Assembly (NCBI GenBank): GCA_003116975.1
Contig: BGKB01000045.1
Location: 186,001 to 250,000 of the forward strand
Direction: 5' to 3'
Source: Aurantiochytrium sp. KH105
Taxonomy: Eukaryota; Sar; Bigyra; Thraustochytrida; Thraustochytriidae
DNA: 64,000 nucleotides
This document shows positions 30,745 to 40,828 of this stretch, piece after piece. Under the pieces are notes generated by a model. That model saw only the letters and a list, made by a program, of their open reading frames with translations, was not told where the DNA came from and searched no databases. The position numbers and the translations under genes are program-made. Position 1 is the stretch's first letter; the number at the start of each line of letters is the position of its first letter.

Positions 30745-33420
30745 TCAGCCTTGCGCGAGAGTGAGAGAAGTTTCGTTTTTCAACTCGCCGGTTTCCTGCA
30801 CAGGAGGGTTTTGAACAACTTCGGAACTTTTGTTCGGCCGCGGCTCGCGCTCGCTGCGAATGATCGAAGGGCCGACGAGACTGAGGACAACCGGCAGAAA
30901 AATGAGCCCGTAAAGCCCACCAAAAAGCACAATGCTGACAAAGCACTTGAAAAAAATGCGAAAGACCTCAGAGTTGGCCCCAACGAGAGGCAGAATGCCG
31001 AGAAAGGTGGTAGAAATAGCCAAAAATACAGAGGGCCCAATCGCGCGTAAGGTGTGACGTACACGCTCGTCACGCGATAGAGTCGGGTCTTGGTGGCCAA
31101 AGGTGACCATAATATGGATCGAGAAATCGACGACGAGGCTGATAGCCATGAGCAAATTGATGCATGATACTGCATTGAGCGAGATGTCCCAAAAGAGAGG
31201 AAGACTGCCAAGAATGCAGGCAAAGACCAGCGCAACAGTGATAACGCAAATGAGAACCATAAGAGGGTGGATGAGGAGAACTGTGGTGACGGCCACTACC
31301 GCCAAAAGCGCAAACGACAAACTTGACATGGTCTCACCCTTGATGATACGATATTGGTCATAGGTGAGGAAGTTTATCGAAAAGAGAAAGGCATTCTCGC
31401 CAAGATTGCTGTTTTGCGTCAGCTCCTCTGCCGTGTTGAGAGTTCGAACATTGATTTGAGAATCATCACTTGCCATCTCGTAAAACCAAATGCTCGATAC
31501 TTGAATTGACGTGTTGTCGTCGGCCCAGACGATACTATCGCGCAAAAGCATATAATTCTCGTCAAGAAGGAATTCGTGAAGAGCAGGAGCAAAATTGTCG
31601 CCCACTACATAGCCTTCAGACGAGAGGCTCGCGTTCCACTCCGGATGTATTTGGGCCCATGCGGTGAACAACAGGTGCCAGTCCGTGAATCCTTTGGCTT
31701 CGTCAACAATCTCGGAGTGTAGAACTTGGGCACTGATGTTGCGCACGTCGACATGAACTGAAGCTTGTCTGAAGTCGACCTCCTTCACGAAAAGACCTAC
31801 TGGGCTGAATCCTGTAACCGATCCAAAGTAGGTCTCAGAGACTGCGTAAAACTCGTTCAAGTAGCTATCGTCTGGCGTGATGAGCCTCAAGTCAAACGAG
31901 TTCTCAATCTGCGTCGCCTGCCACACGCCGATACCTCCCATACCAATGAAAGTAATGATGACAATGACCTTGACGACGGGGTGCAATAAGAGGCTAGCGA
32001 GAAGGCCAAAGCTGGCTTCCAAGTGCGAGTCGCCCCCTGCGCGCATTGCGTTGGACTCAGATCGTTGCTTGCTCTTGACCTCGGCCGCTTCTTGTGTCTC
32101 GACGACATTGGCGCCTCCGGAAACGTGCAGACATGGCAGAATGTCTCGCCGATGGCTGTCAGCGCGCTGTGTATCGAGCGTCAGGAGTGCCGGGAAGACG
32201 AGAATGTGTGCCATGTAAATAAAGAGCACGGAAAGCGCGGCATATGTACCGAACCACTGAACAGCCGGCAGCTTGGTGACAGAGGCTAAGATAAAGGCAA
32301 AAAAATCCGTGAGCGAGGTCACAGTGATTGACATGCCGGCCTCCCGCAAAGCCTCATACATGCGCTCTGGGTATTCTGCGGTTGGATCGGTGCGGTCAAA
32401 AGACGCCACAATGACATATGCGTTGTCAATACCAATACCCACCAGGATAAAAGGCAGAACTTGCGTGAGCGAGGTAAATGGAACACCGCATACCGCAGCA
32501 ATGCCGTACGCCGCCCCTGCTGCGAAAAGGATGACGAGAATGTCCACAGTTGCCAGCAGCGCGCGACCATGAATACGTCCACAAGGCCGGCCCAACGTGA
32601 GGCTTGCAAAGACAACCATCATGATGTACGCGAGGCCCATGAGTGGAATGTCATTGCCCACTGATTTGCCAAGCTCCTCGTCGATGCTTTTTGCCGCATA
32701 GACATAGACGTTCACATGCGTGCGTTCCTGGAAACCAATGTTGAGGAAAAGATCCTCCCACTCGATCTGCTCATCGTTCGTTCCGTCCTCGGAATATGGC
32801 TCGAGTGCGTAGGCTACACGAAGAGCCGCTGCATTTGCAAAAGCATCATCGACGAGGCTGAATTGCCCAAAGTCAATTAGTCGCACCACGCTCGCCCCGC
32901 TCGGGTACAACGTGGCTGCACAGGTTTGCTGCACAGAGGCGTCAGAGGTTTCCTGAGCGCTAAAGGTGGCCGCATCAAAATTCCAGAAACCTAGCGGCCC
33001 ATACATGGTGCAAGAGCCGTCTGGCTCGAGTTCGCATAGCTGTGAAAAGTTCATCCCGCTTGTCGTGCTGGCAGCCAACACTTCATTATGAATGTCCATA
33101 ATCTCGCCGATTGCGCTTAGCGTGAGAATGTTTGATCCCTCGTTCTTTGCGGTGATGAAGAAAGTGCTTTCACGAGAAGGTGGATCGAAAAACTGGTTCA
33201 CGTAATCTCGGTTCTGCATCGGCAAGGAGTTCTGGTCGACCCACAAATCTTCTCCGTCAGTCTCCACTGTTGCGGTGAGGAGGCAGCACGTCAACCCAAC
33301 GGCAATCATAAAGTAGAGGGATACAGTTGTCTTTGGTTTCTTGGCGCACTTCTTGGCTGCGAGGGCGATCCCGTGGGCGAGCGTCTCCTCGATGCGGCTC
33401 ATCGTCGAAATGTAGCCCAT
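30745..33420 (-). CDS. Patched-family protein with sterol-sensing domain, copy 1
   Basis: An 891-residue polytopic protein of the Patched/NPC1/RND type. TM1 lies at about 30-52. A large luminal domain follows, then the SSD-like five-TM block at about 250-420, a second luminal domain, and a second TM block at about 690-870. The membrane aspartates typical of RND-type carriers are present: LVGIGIDNAYV (TM4, ~335) and ISLVVDFSIH (TM10, ~767). Relatives move sterols or other lipids, or serve as receptors; the cargo here is unknown. Starts at ATG 33420 (a second ATG lies six codons later). It is followed in tandem by a close paralogue, so both probably arose by local duplication. No intron seen. 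Confidence 0.87.
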   Translation of the reverse strand: MGYISTMSRIEETLAHGIALAAKKCAKKPKTTVSLYFMIAVGLTCCLLTATVETDGEDLWVDQNSLPMQNRDYVNQFFDPPSRESTFFITAKNEGSNILTLSAIGEIMDIHNEVLAASTTSGMNFSQLCELEPDGSCTMYGPLGFWNFDAATFSAQETSDASVQQTCAATLYPSGASVVRLIDFGQFSLVDDAFANAAALRVAYALEPYSEDGTNDEQIEWEDLFLNIGFQERTHVNVYVYAAKSIDEELGKSVGNDIPLMGLAYIMMVVFASLTLGRPCGRIHGRALLATVDILVILFAAGAAYGIAAVCGVPFTSLTQVLPFILVGIGIDNAYVIVASFDRTDPTAEYPERMYEALREAGMSITVTSLTDFFAFILASVTKLPAVQWFGTYAALSVLFIYMAHILVFPALLTLDTQRADSHRRDILPCLHVSGGANVVETQEAAEVKSKQRSESNAMRAGGDSHLEASFGLLASLLLHPVVKVIVIITFIGMGGIGVWQATQIENSFDLRLITPDDSYLNEFYAVSETYFGSVTGFSPVGLFVKEVDFRQASVHVDVRNISAQVLHSEIVDEAKGFTDWHLLFTAWAQIHPEWNASLSSEGYVVGDNFAPALHEFLLDENYMLLRDSIVWADDNTSIQVSSIWFYEMASDDSQINVRTLNTAEELTQNSNLGENAFLFSINFLTYDQYRIIKGETMSSLSFALLAVVAVTTVLLIHPLMVLICVITVALVFACILGSLPLFWDISLNAVSCINLLMAISLVVDFSIHIMVTFGHQDPTLSRDERVRHTLRAIGPSVFLAISTTFLGILPLVGANSEVFRIFFKCFVSIVLFGGLYGLIFLPVVLSLVGPSIIRSEREPRPNKSSEVVQNPPVQETGELKNETSLTLAQG

Positions 33421-34702
33421 CGTCCCGGTGTCGTGCTCTCTTAGTCAGAAGTAAAATCCAATGTTGTCCGCCGTTCTGCCTGCAGAATCAATCTGCTTTT
33501 TTCGCGATCGAACGACCTCCTCTCGAGGTCCTGGGTCTCGTCTAGGTTGGCGATTTGATTGTCTGAGATGCGCCGCCCTTCTCTTCGAGTCGCGAAATCG
33601 CCCCTCCCCCTCAACCTTACTTTCCCTGTTCCCCCAAATCAACTCGAAGATCGTCCCGGGCGAGTCCGTCCCGGGCGATTCAAGCGGGGCAAAAGTGACA
33701 CGAGATTGAGACTTCGACGGATCCGTGCAAGCATGAAGATGAAAACGGGACGAGTGGCGAGTGCCCCGATCACGTCGTCCCGGAGCGGTCTCGGAAGCAC
33801 AAGTCTACGACAGACCTGGCGGGTGCGACAGAGATCAAGGTCAAGGTATTGAACCCCGTCAGACAGAAAGGAGGAGCCTTTGTGGTACTCACACGAATGA
33901 CCGACTGACTGACTGACTGCCCGGTCGGTGGTGCTGTCAACTATCGCAGACGAATGCTTCTTTCGCTGCGCGCAAGTCTGAGGCTTTTTGTGGGCGCTTC
34001 CGCGACAAGCACTAGAGATAGGGCTGGAGCGTGGATGTATGGATGGATGGATTGATGGACGGCCCGGGGCGGATGCTCGACGAACCGTACGGCAAAAGGT
34101 TGTCTGCGTGCGCGGCCGGATATGGATGACGCCGCCGCACCTGGAAATCGTTGTACAGCGATCACTGCAGCGTGCCTTTCGCCGCGAGTGGCGATCGATG
34201 GCCGGCAAACCGGTCCGCTGATTCAGGCGGAGACGAAGAGGAGGAATTGAGCACCCCGCGCGCCCGCGCGCCCCTCCCCTCTTCGCAAAGCCAGAAGCAA
34301 GCCTCGATGTCGGCGTTGGCTGAATGACAAGCTGCACAGACCGCCGTCCTTGCGCGCGAGCGCGCGAGCGCGCGAATTTTCGCGCACTTCCTCGCAGTCT
34401 CTTTCGCCCTGGTGGGCTTTGGACTTTGCTTGCAGTGAGAATGATCCGGTAAAAGGCCTGCCATTGTTCGAGATTGACGCGACGTCAACTTGACAGTGAA
34501 GGCGGGGGTATACAGTAAAAGTGAGACAAAAACGATTACCGTTACGAATTTGACAGCCTGAGCTGAGACTAGCAGTTGAGGCAGTCCAGTGCAGAGTAGG
34601 CAACGCATAGCAGTAAACCGCAGTGCAGTCCTTTGGGTTCTCGTTCTTGTTCGCGCCGAGTGAAGTCGGTCGAGACTGACTGCTTTTCCACCGTTTTTTT
34701 CT
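33421..34702. promoter_or_regulatory. Spacer between the two Patched-like genes
   Basis: 1.3 kb holding the promoter of copy 1 and the 3' end of copy 2. GACT and GGAT short repeats lie near 33900-33920 and 34030-34057. Frames open on both strands are Arg/Ser-rich and unconvincing. Confidence 0.4.
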
Positions 34703-37243
34703 TTACGCCGACAGCTGAGAGCTCGTCTCGCTGACGCGGCGTGAACTCGGGCCAATGAGCGACAAGACAACGGGGAGGAAGACGAGAGCGTAGAGACCTC
34801 CAAAGACAGCAATACTGATGAAGCAGCGGAAGAAGATGCGGAATACCTCAGAAGAAGCTGCTCCCAACGGCATTGTGCCCAGAAATGTTGTAAAGATGGA
34901 TAAAAAGACGGCTGGGCCAACCTTGGCGAGTATGCGTTTCGTCTTTTCGTCTCGCGAAAGCTCAGCCTCCTCTTTACCATAGGCGACAAGTGGATGCACA
35001 CAAAAGTCCACAACTAGGCTAATGGCCATGAGCATGTTGATGCACGAGACCACATTGAGAGAAATGTCCCAGATGAGAGGTAGGCTTCCGAGAATGCAGG
35101 CGAAAATCATAGCCACCGTGCCGACGCAAATGATCACCAGAATTGGGTTGCCGAGGAAAAGAATGGTGATGGCAACGATGGATAAGAGCGCGTAAGAGAG
35201 GCTCGTGATCGTCTCAAAGGTGATGATGCTGTATTGATCGTAGGATATAAACACCGAGGCAAGGATGAAACTCTTGTCGCCCAAGGACGACGTCGATGAA
35301 ATAGCTCGCGTCGTTTGCAAAACATCAATGTCTGTCTCTGCGCCACGGCTTGCTGTCTGATACACCCAGAATCGCGACGCAAGGATCTCATTGCCTTCCC
35401 AGACGAGGTCATTCTGCAGGGACGCATAGTTCGGGACGCTGAGGAATTCTTGCACAGCAATGGTAAAATTTTCGCCCGTCACAAAGCCCTCCGGGGACAA
35501 CGACGGTGCCCAGACGGGATGAGCACCTGCCCATGCGCAAAAGTAAAAGTGCCAATCGATCCGACCAATCGAGCTTTCGATGACGTGTGATGCGAGCAGC
35601 TCGTCGCTGAGGCGGCGCATTTCAGTCTGCACTTCTGCTTTGGTATAGTCGAGGTCCTTGAAATAAAGTCCAATCGGGACGTAACCACGCAAGGAACCAA
35701 AGTATTCCTCCGAAGCGCCGTAAAAGTCTTGCAGGTAGGAGGAGTCTGGGGCGATGAGACGCAGATCAAAGGAATTCTCGATCTTTGTCCCTTGCCAAGC
35801 ACCGATGGCAGCCATCGCCACAAAGACGACAATTACAAACAGCTTAACGAAAGGTCTGAGCAGTACAGTCACGTACACGCCTCCAAAGACCTTGGACAGA
35901 TGATCTTCGACCGTGGCGGCGCGTGCATTCTTTTCATCGCTTGTTTCAGCCACGGACACGGTGATGCAAGGAAGAATATCTCTGCGATGCGCCTCGACGC
36001 GCTTCGTGTCGAGCGCAAGGAGTGCCGCAAAGACGGTAATGTGCGCAATGTAAATGAAGGCAATCGAAATCGCTGCGTATTGTCCAAACCACTGCATCGC
36101 CGGGAGACGAGTCAGGCTGGCAAAGAGGAAAGCGAAAAAGTCGGTAAGAGTTGTGACCGTGATGGACAACCCTGCTTCTTGATAGGTTTCGTGGATGCGA
36201 TCCAGTACGTTGCTCGAGGCTTTAGTCCTGTCGAATGCTGCGACGAGAACGTAGGCGTTATCGATTCCAATGCCAACCAAAACAAAGGGGAGAATTTGCG
36301 TCAGAGAAGTAAAGGGGATGCCGAGAAGAGCACTCAAGCCGTAGCCCGCACCAGCGGAAAAAATGATCACGAAGATATCACTCGTTGCCAGCAGGGCGCG
36401 GCCGTTGGTGCGGCCACACATGCGGCCGAGCGTAAGGCTGGCAAAGATAATCATAACAACATAGGCGATGGCCATGATGTGAATGTCCTGTCCCGTGGAC
36501 GAGGCGAGCTCTTCGTCGAGGCTCCTTGCAGCAGAAACAGCAACGGTGATGTGAATTCGCTCCTCTTGGGCAATTTCGAGAAACTGATCTTCCCATTCGA
36601 GCGGGGCATCCTCACTCCCGTCAATCTCTGGGATCAGCGGGTACAGAATGCGGATTGCTTGCGCAGAAGCAAGTCCGCTGACATTCTCGAACTTGCCAAA
36701 GTCAATCTTGTGAAGCACCACATCTCCGTTCGGGTAGCTTGATGCGGAGCATGTGGACTGCACCGTGGCATCCGAGGTTTCAAAGTTGGCAAAATTGGCA
36801 GCGCTAAAGTTCCAGAAACGGGGCGGGCCTTGAAAATTGCACGCGTTGCTGGCAGTTTTCACACAGAGATCCTCGAGACCAAAATTGCCCGTCGGTGTGG
36901 ATATGGCGAGAAGTTCCTCGTGGACAGCAAGGACTTCGCTCATCGCGTCGAAAGCGAGCACGTTTGAGCCCTCTTTGCTCGTGATGATAAGAACGTTGGG
37001 ACGAGCGGTCTTGGCAAAGGTGCCCTCGACATATTCCAGGTTGAGCATAACGTCAGAGTCTTGATCCACCCAGAGATTGCGCAAGGTGCTTTCGATTTCC
37101 ACGGTCAGCATTCCACACAGGAGTCCGAGAGACACGATGAGAAAGCACCCAATCGTCGTTTTGGGCTTGCGGGCACAGGCGGTAGCCGTAGTCGCAAGTC
37201 CGGACGCGACGGTGGACTCCACCTTGCTCAGAACATGGAGCAT
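34703..37243 (-). CDS. Patched-family protein with sterol-sensing domain, copy 2
   Basis: An 846-residue paralogue of the neighbouring Patched-like protein, alike from the N-terminal ARKPKTTIG block to the C-terminal FLPVVLSLIGPS. The same architecture is present: TM1, a luminal loop, a five-TM SSD block with LVGIGIDNAYV (~328), a second luminal loop, and a TM block with ISLVVDFCVH (~745). Conserved Cys in the luminal part (for example LCVKTASNAC) suggests disulfides outside the cytosol. Same strand, 1.3 kb apart, consistent with tandem duplication and possible functional divergence. Single exon from ATG 37243. Confidence 0.87.
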   Translation of the reverse strand: MLHVLSKVESTVASGLATTATACARKPKTTIGCFLIVSLGLLCGMLTVEIESTLRNLWVDQDSDVMLNLEYVEGTFAKTARPNVLIITSKEGSNVLAFDAMSEVLAVHEELLAISTPTGNFGLEDLCVKTASNACNFQGPPRFWNFSAANFANFETSDATVQSTCSASSYPNGDVVLHKIDFGKFENVSGLASAQAIRILYPLIPEIDGSEDAPLEWEDQFLEIAQEERIHITVAVSAARSLDEELASSTGQDIHIMAIAYVVMIIFASLTLGRMCGRTNGRALLATSDIFVIIFSAGAGYGLSALLGIPFTSLTQILPFVLVGIGIDNAYVLVAAFDRTKASSNVLDRIHETYQEAGLSITVTTLTDFFAFLFASLTRLPAMQWFGQYAAISIAFIYIAHITVFAALLALDTKRVEAHRRDILPCITVSVAETSDEKNARAATVEDHLSKVFGGVYVTVLLRPFVKLFVIVVFVAMAAIGAWQGTKIENSFDLRLIAPDSSYLQDFYGASEEYFGSLRGYVPIGLYFKDLDYTKAEVQTEMRRLSDELLASHVIESSIGRIDWHFYFCAWAGAHPVWAPSLSPEGFVTGENFTIAVQEFLSVPNYASLQNDLVWEGNEILASRFWVYQTASRGAETDIDVLQTTRAISSTSSLGDKSFILASVFISYDQYSIITFETITSLSYALLSIVAITILFLGNPILVIICVGTVAMIFACILGSLPLIWDISLNVVSCINMLMAISLVVDFCVHPLVAYGKEEAELSRDEKTKRILAKVGPAVFLSIFTTFLGTMPLGAASSEVFRIFFRCFISIAVFGGLYALVFLPVVLSLIGPSSRRVSETSSQLSA

Positions 37244-37765
37244 GGTCTTCTTTATCCTTACTTGTCGGTCAGCTTGGCCTTAGATTTTCCTTCCTTTCTT
37301 TCCTTCCTCTCTTCTCGCGGGATCTTGCCGCTGCGTGGGAGGTCGCTCGGGTTTCAGTTTTGCTTCAAGGCCAAGACAATCTCAGACTTACTTGCCCCGG
37401 ACGCTTTTTCTGCCTTCATTCCATAGACGTGCTCATCCCTGTGCGCACAACATCTTTTTCCTTGCATGCACGCAAGATCATCGACCGATCCATCCGCCAC
37501 TCTTCCCCACCCTCATCCTATAAGCAAGCTCGGAGAAGTTTTTCTCCGTATCGTCCGCAAGGATCTCGGAGAAGCTATTCTCCGCCCCCCAACACACAAC
37601 ACACACCCATGCACATACGCACTCGTCTAACCGTCGCTGCGGCCGCTGCAGTCCTTTTACTGCTGGAAGACAGACGATCTCGGAGAAGTTATTCTCCGTG
37701 GTGTCTGCCAGCACATCTGCGCGACAAAAATCGGGCGGCTGATCGGTCTCAGCAACCGTAAAAGT
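37244..37765. promoter_or_regulatory. 5' region of Patched-like copy 2
   Basis: Contains the three 18-bp palindromes and pyrimidine-rich leader sequence near 37285-37320. No supported gene. Confidence 0.45.
37531..37698. repeat. Three copies of an 18-bp palindromic element
   Basis: The cores at 37531-37548, 37567-37584 and 37681-37698 share cggagaa-4 nt-ttctccg, so each can form a 7-bp hairpin. Only the 4-nt centre varies (gttt, gcta, gtta). They lie about 290-455 bp upstream of the second Patched-like gene, on its promoter side. Confidence 0.85.
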
Positions 37766-37984
37766 TTAGCTCTTTCGAGGCCCGGGCGACGGAGCTCTCC
37801 CCGGCCCAGCCGACGCACTCATCGCCATCTGGCTGGCGAGCTCGTACAGCCGGCGGAGTTGATCTTCTCCGTCTTCTCCTTCGTCGTCCTTGTCTTCGTC
37901 TCCTCCCTGTCCGAATCGTGTTCCAGGCCTGCGCAGGGCGATCGTTTCTGTGAATAGACACAGAGGCAGAATGTGTGCGCGCAT
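37766..37984 (-). CDS. Possible small acidic protein
   Basis: A 72-residue frame with an ATG at 37984. A TATA-like element (tatataa on the minus strand) lies about 40 nt upstream near 38024-38032. The product has a hydrophobic N-terminus, an acidic stretch (DEDKDDEGEDGED) and a helix-like LRRLYELASQMAM. It may instead be the last exon of a spliced gene, since acceptor-like tattcacag and gcgcag sites occur within it. Not recognised. Confidence 0.3.
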   Translation of the reverse strand: MRAHILPLCLFTETIALRRPGTRFGQGGDEDKDDEGEDGEDQLRRLYELASQMAMSASAGPGRAPSPGPRKS

Positions 37985-38613
37985 CTGGCTGCAGGCAGCC
38001 TGAGAGATGTGGGGGGTCTTTGGTTATATAAATCTCCGGCGGCCCGCGGACATTGAGACGCTGCACTTCTCCGAGCGGGATCAACATCAACAACAACAAC
38101 AAACGTCGATGGCTCGTCATGGACGGAAACTCCTCGTCTGGCCGGCGGGCGGACTGGCTTGGCCGGCTGGCTGGCTGGCTGGCTGGCTGGCCGCCAACTT
38201 TAAGAGAAGATCGTTCGCTGTTCGTTGCGTGCGCGCGTGTCATCATGCGCCGTCCCTAGCCGGCCTTACGTTGCAAGTGCTTCAGACGTGAAATGAAAGA
38301 TAGAACTCGCTGGAACGAATGCGGTGGGATTGCTCCTGATTGTTAACGAGCCGCCGTAAGTTGAGAGGTGGAAAGCGTGACTTCACGGTATGGACGCAAC
38401 CTTCCTCTCAATAAGAGAATAAGTAGGGAAGAGAAAGCTTATCCATCCTGGCCTTGAGTGAAAAGTGTTGCGCCTACTATTTTCTGTCCTCATACCCCCC
38501 ACCTTCTCCTTTTCAGCAGCATCATCATCATGACAACAATTTTTTATTTATTTATAAGTGGAAAAAAAGGATGTAATTCTTCTTTCTCAAAAATGAGCCA
38601 GCTAACTCACTCA
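37985..38613. other. Intergenic, downstream of the P450 gene
   Basis: A GGCT repeat at 38165-38191 (same class as the AGCC repeat at 3.5 kb) and a CAA run near 38085-38102. No supported gene. Confidence 0.4.
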
Positions 38614-40269
38614 CTACTCGCGACGCTTGACCACAAGCTGGAGCTCATGGCTGGTTTGCTCCAAGTCGTTGCAGACGCTGATGGTAATCATACGCGCATA
38701 TTGAAATGCGTCCGGATCTTGGCCAGGTGTGAGTTCGAAAGAAAACCTGGAAAGCAACGTTGCCGCAACCATTTTGATCTCAAATTGCGCCATGTTGGCA
38801 CCCAGACAAATGCGATGCCCACTTTGGAAAACGGGGAACTTGTAGGAGAAGTCGGGATCCTGTCGGAAAGGAGTCCACGGGATCCAGCGCTCTGGACGAA
38901 AGGAGAGCGGGTCTTCAAACCGTTCCGGGTCGCGGCCAATAGAAAAGGGCGAAAAGCTCAAACGCACGCCCGGTAAGGCACGTGTCCCATCAGGAAAGAC
39001 AACCTCCTCAGAAACAATCTTGGTATCCTCGGGAACAGGTGGCGCAAGACGAAGCGTTTCGTAGAGAACTCCATGCAGGTAGGGCACCTTTTCAGGGTCC
39101 AGATCCTCGAGTCGAGGGATGCGATCTCCGAAGGCCTCGCGGGCCTCAGCTGCAGCCTTTTCCTGGACCTCGGGGTTCTTGGCGAGATAGAGAAACATCC
39201 AAGAGAGCGTGCATGCCGAAGTGTCACGACCTGCGATGATGAAGTTGAGAATGATGTCGCTCAGGCGCTTGTCTGAAAGCATTTCACCGTCGCGTTGCGA
39301 GCGGAGGAAATGAGCAAGCAAGTCGCGCCTCGAATCCAGCGTCTTGGGGTCCGCGCGGCGCGCTTCTTGAACATAACCCTCCGTCACATCCTTGAGATAC
39401 TGGCAGTGCTCCCGAAATTCCTTGTGGACGGGGCTAAGTCGTTGCACGAGCCACCAAAGTGGATTCCATTCGCGTCGGTTGGGAATAAGCCGTCCGAAGG
39501 GAAAAGGAAAGGCATATTTGATGAGCACGTAAAGGGGTAACATCGTAAAGTGAAATGTCATGAGCACACGATGCGCTCCGTCGAATGCAAAGGCATACGG
39601 ATCCGTGTCGCCCGAGACGGAGTCGACGTCGCGCGCGTAGAAAATCTTTTGAATGGAGTCGAATGTAAAGGAAAAGAACTTCTTTTGCAGATCGATCGGT
39701 TGGCCGCTCTCTGCGTGTTCCTCAAGCACTCGGGTGAGAATCTTAAGTTTTGCGGCAAAGCTTTCCCACATGAGATCCTGAAAGTTGCCACGCGTGAACA
39801 GCTTCGCGGCCGTCTTGCGTTGATGGAGCCAGATGGCATTGTCTTCGGGCAGCGAGGATCCATGGCGGATGACGAAGATGCCTTCATCTCCGAGCCACTC
39901 CCCCATCATGTCAAATACATTGTCCTGACCGGTGCTCATTTTGGTGTTACGGTCGAATTCCGTCTTGAGAAAGTGCTTGATGAACTCTGGGTCGCGAACC
40001 ATGAGCTCGGGCTCGGGGCCATGCGTCTTGATCAGCTTTGCGCCCGGGAACTCTTGATGAAAGGCCGCCTTGAAGTCGTGAATCCGCGTGATGTTTTCAC
40101 GGTACTTCTTCACGAGCACGTCCAGGTCCGCTCCGGGGACGTGGCGCAGCTGCCTCATCTGCCGCTTCGTCTTCCAGATCACGTACACGATCTTGACGAG
40201 CGAGTGCACGACCGCGAAGCACGCGTACGCGCGCAGCGCAGCGCGCACCTTCGTCCACGCGGCGCCCAT
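38614..40269 (-). CDS. Cytochrome P450, fatty-acid hydroxylase type (CYP86/CYP704-like)
   Basis: A 551-residue haem monooxygenase with a hydrophobic N-terminal anchor, expected on the ER. The signatures are complete: I-helix AGRDTSA for oxygen activation, K-helix ETLR (ExxR), RPERW, and the haem loop FQSGHRICLG with the axial Cys at residue 488. The Trp in RPERWIPW and the overall layout resemble plant and stramenopile CYP86/CYP704/CYP97-clan omega-hydroxylases of fatty acids. The exact substrate is inferred only. Electrons would come from a P450 reductase not in this window. Start ATG 40269; divergent from the PUS7-like gene with a 559-bp shared spacer. No introns. Confidence 0.9.
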   Translation of the reverse strand: MGAAWTKVRAALRAYACFAVVHSLVKIVYVIWKTKRQMRQLRHVPGADLDVLVKKYRENITRIHDFKAAFHQEFPGAKLIKTHGPEPELMVRDPEFIKHFLKTEFDRNTKMSTGQDNVFDMMGEWLGDEGIFVIRHGSSLPEDNAIWLHQRKTAAKLFTRGNFQDLMWESFAAKLKILTRVLEEHAESGQPIDLQKKFFSFTFDSIQKIFYARDVDSVSGDTDPYAFAFDGAHRVLMTFHFTMLPLYVLIKYAFPFPFGRLIPNRREWNPLWWLVQRLSPVHKEFREHCQYLKDVTEGYVQEARRADPKTLDSRRDLLAHFLRSQRDGEMLSDKRLSDIILNFIIAGRDTSACTLSWMFLYLAKNPEVQEKAAAEAREAFGDRIPRLEDLDPEKVPYLHGVLYETLRLAPPVPEDTKIVSEEVVFPDGTRALPGVRLSFSPFSIGRDPERFEDPLSFRPERWIPWTPFRQDPDFSYKFPVFQSGHRICLGANMAQFEIKMVAATLLSRFSFELTPGQDPDAFQYARMITISVCNDLEQTSHELQLVVKRRE

Positions 40270-40828
40270 GCTCGCCGTTTCCGTCCCGCGTCCTCCTCCT
40301 TCTCCTCCCCCCTCTCCGAGACGCGCCGTTGCCGAGACGCGAAAGCTTGCAGGTCTGTTTGCACGCGCAGAGAGCCTATCCGTCGATCAGCGATGAATTA
40401 TCCAACGCGCGGGGACACACGACGAAGGAAGTATCAACGTCGATCACTCGTACTCGACAGTGAAGACATCGAGCGCCTTCCGCCCTTCCAACTTGGGACA
40501 CCCCGCAGGGTCACAGACGCGCTGGACGGTCCAGAAGTGCCGACACAGGTCCCTCAAATCGGTACTGGGACCCTCGCGACCCGGGGATTGATTTCCGGGC
40601 AGGTTTACAGTTAGTTTAGCAGGCCAGCGAAATGGCACCAACCAAACCAAACGAAGGTCAAGTCCAAACGCGAGAGCGAGCGCGGGCGCGGAGTCGCGAG
40701 CGGCCGCCGCGACGTCTCGCCTGAGGCAGGGAGCGGAGGGCCTCGGCCGCCGGCTGCGGCCTCCGTCCGGCACGCGAGGACTCTTTCTGACGGCGGCCGT
40801 GGCGACACCTGCAAAGGCTGGGAGGAGG
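40270..40828. promoter_or_regulatory. Shared divergent promoter region, P450 / PUS7-like
   Basis: 559 bp between two start codons pointing away from each other. No TATA box or known element stands out; the half nearest the PUS7-like gene is GC-rich. Confidence 0.45.

Noticed and set aside
37531..37698. Heat-shock element or CRISPR-like array
   Set aside because: Spacing is GAA-N4-TTC rather than N2, and three unevenly spaced copies do not make an array.
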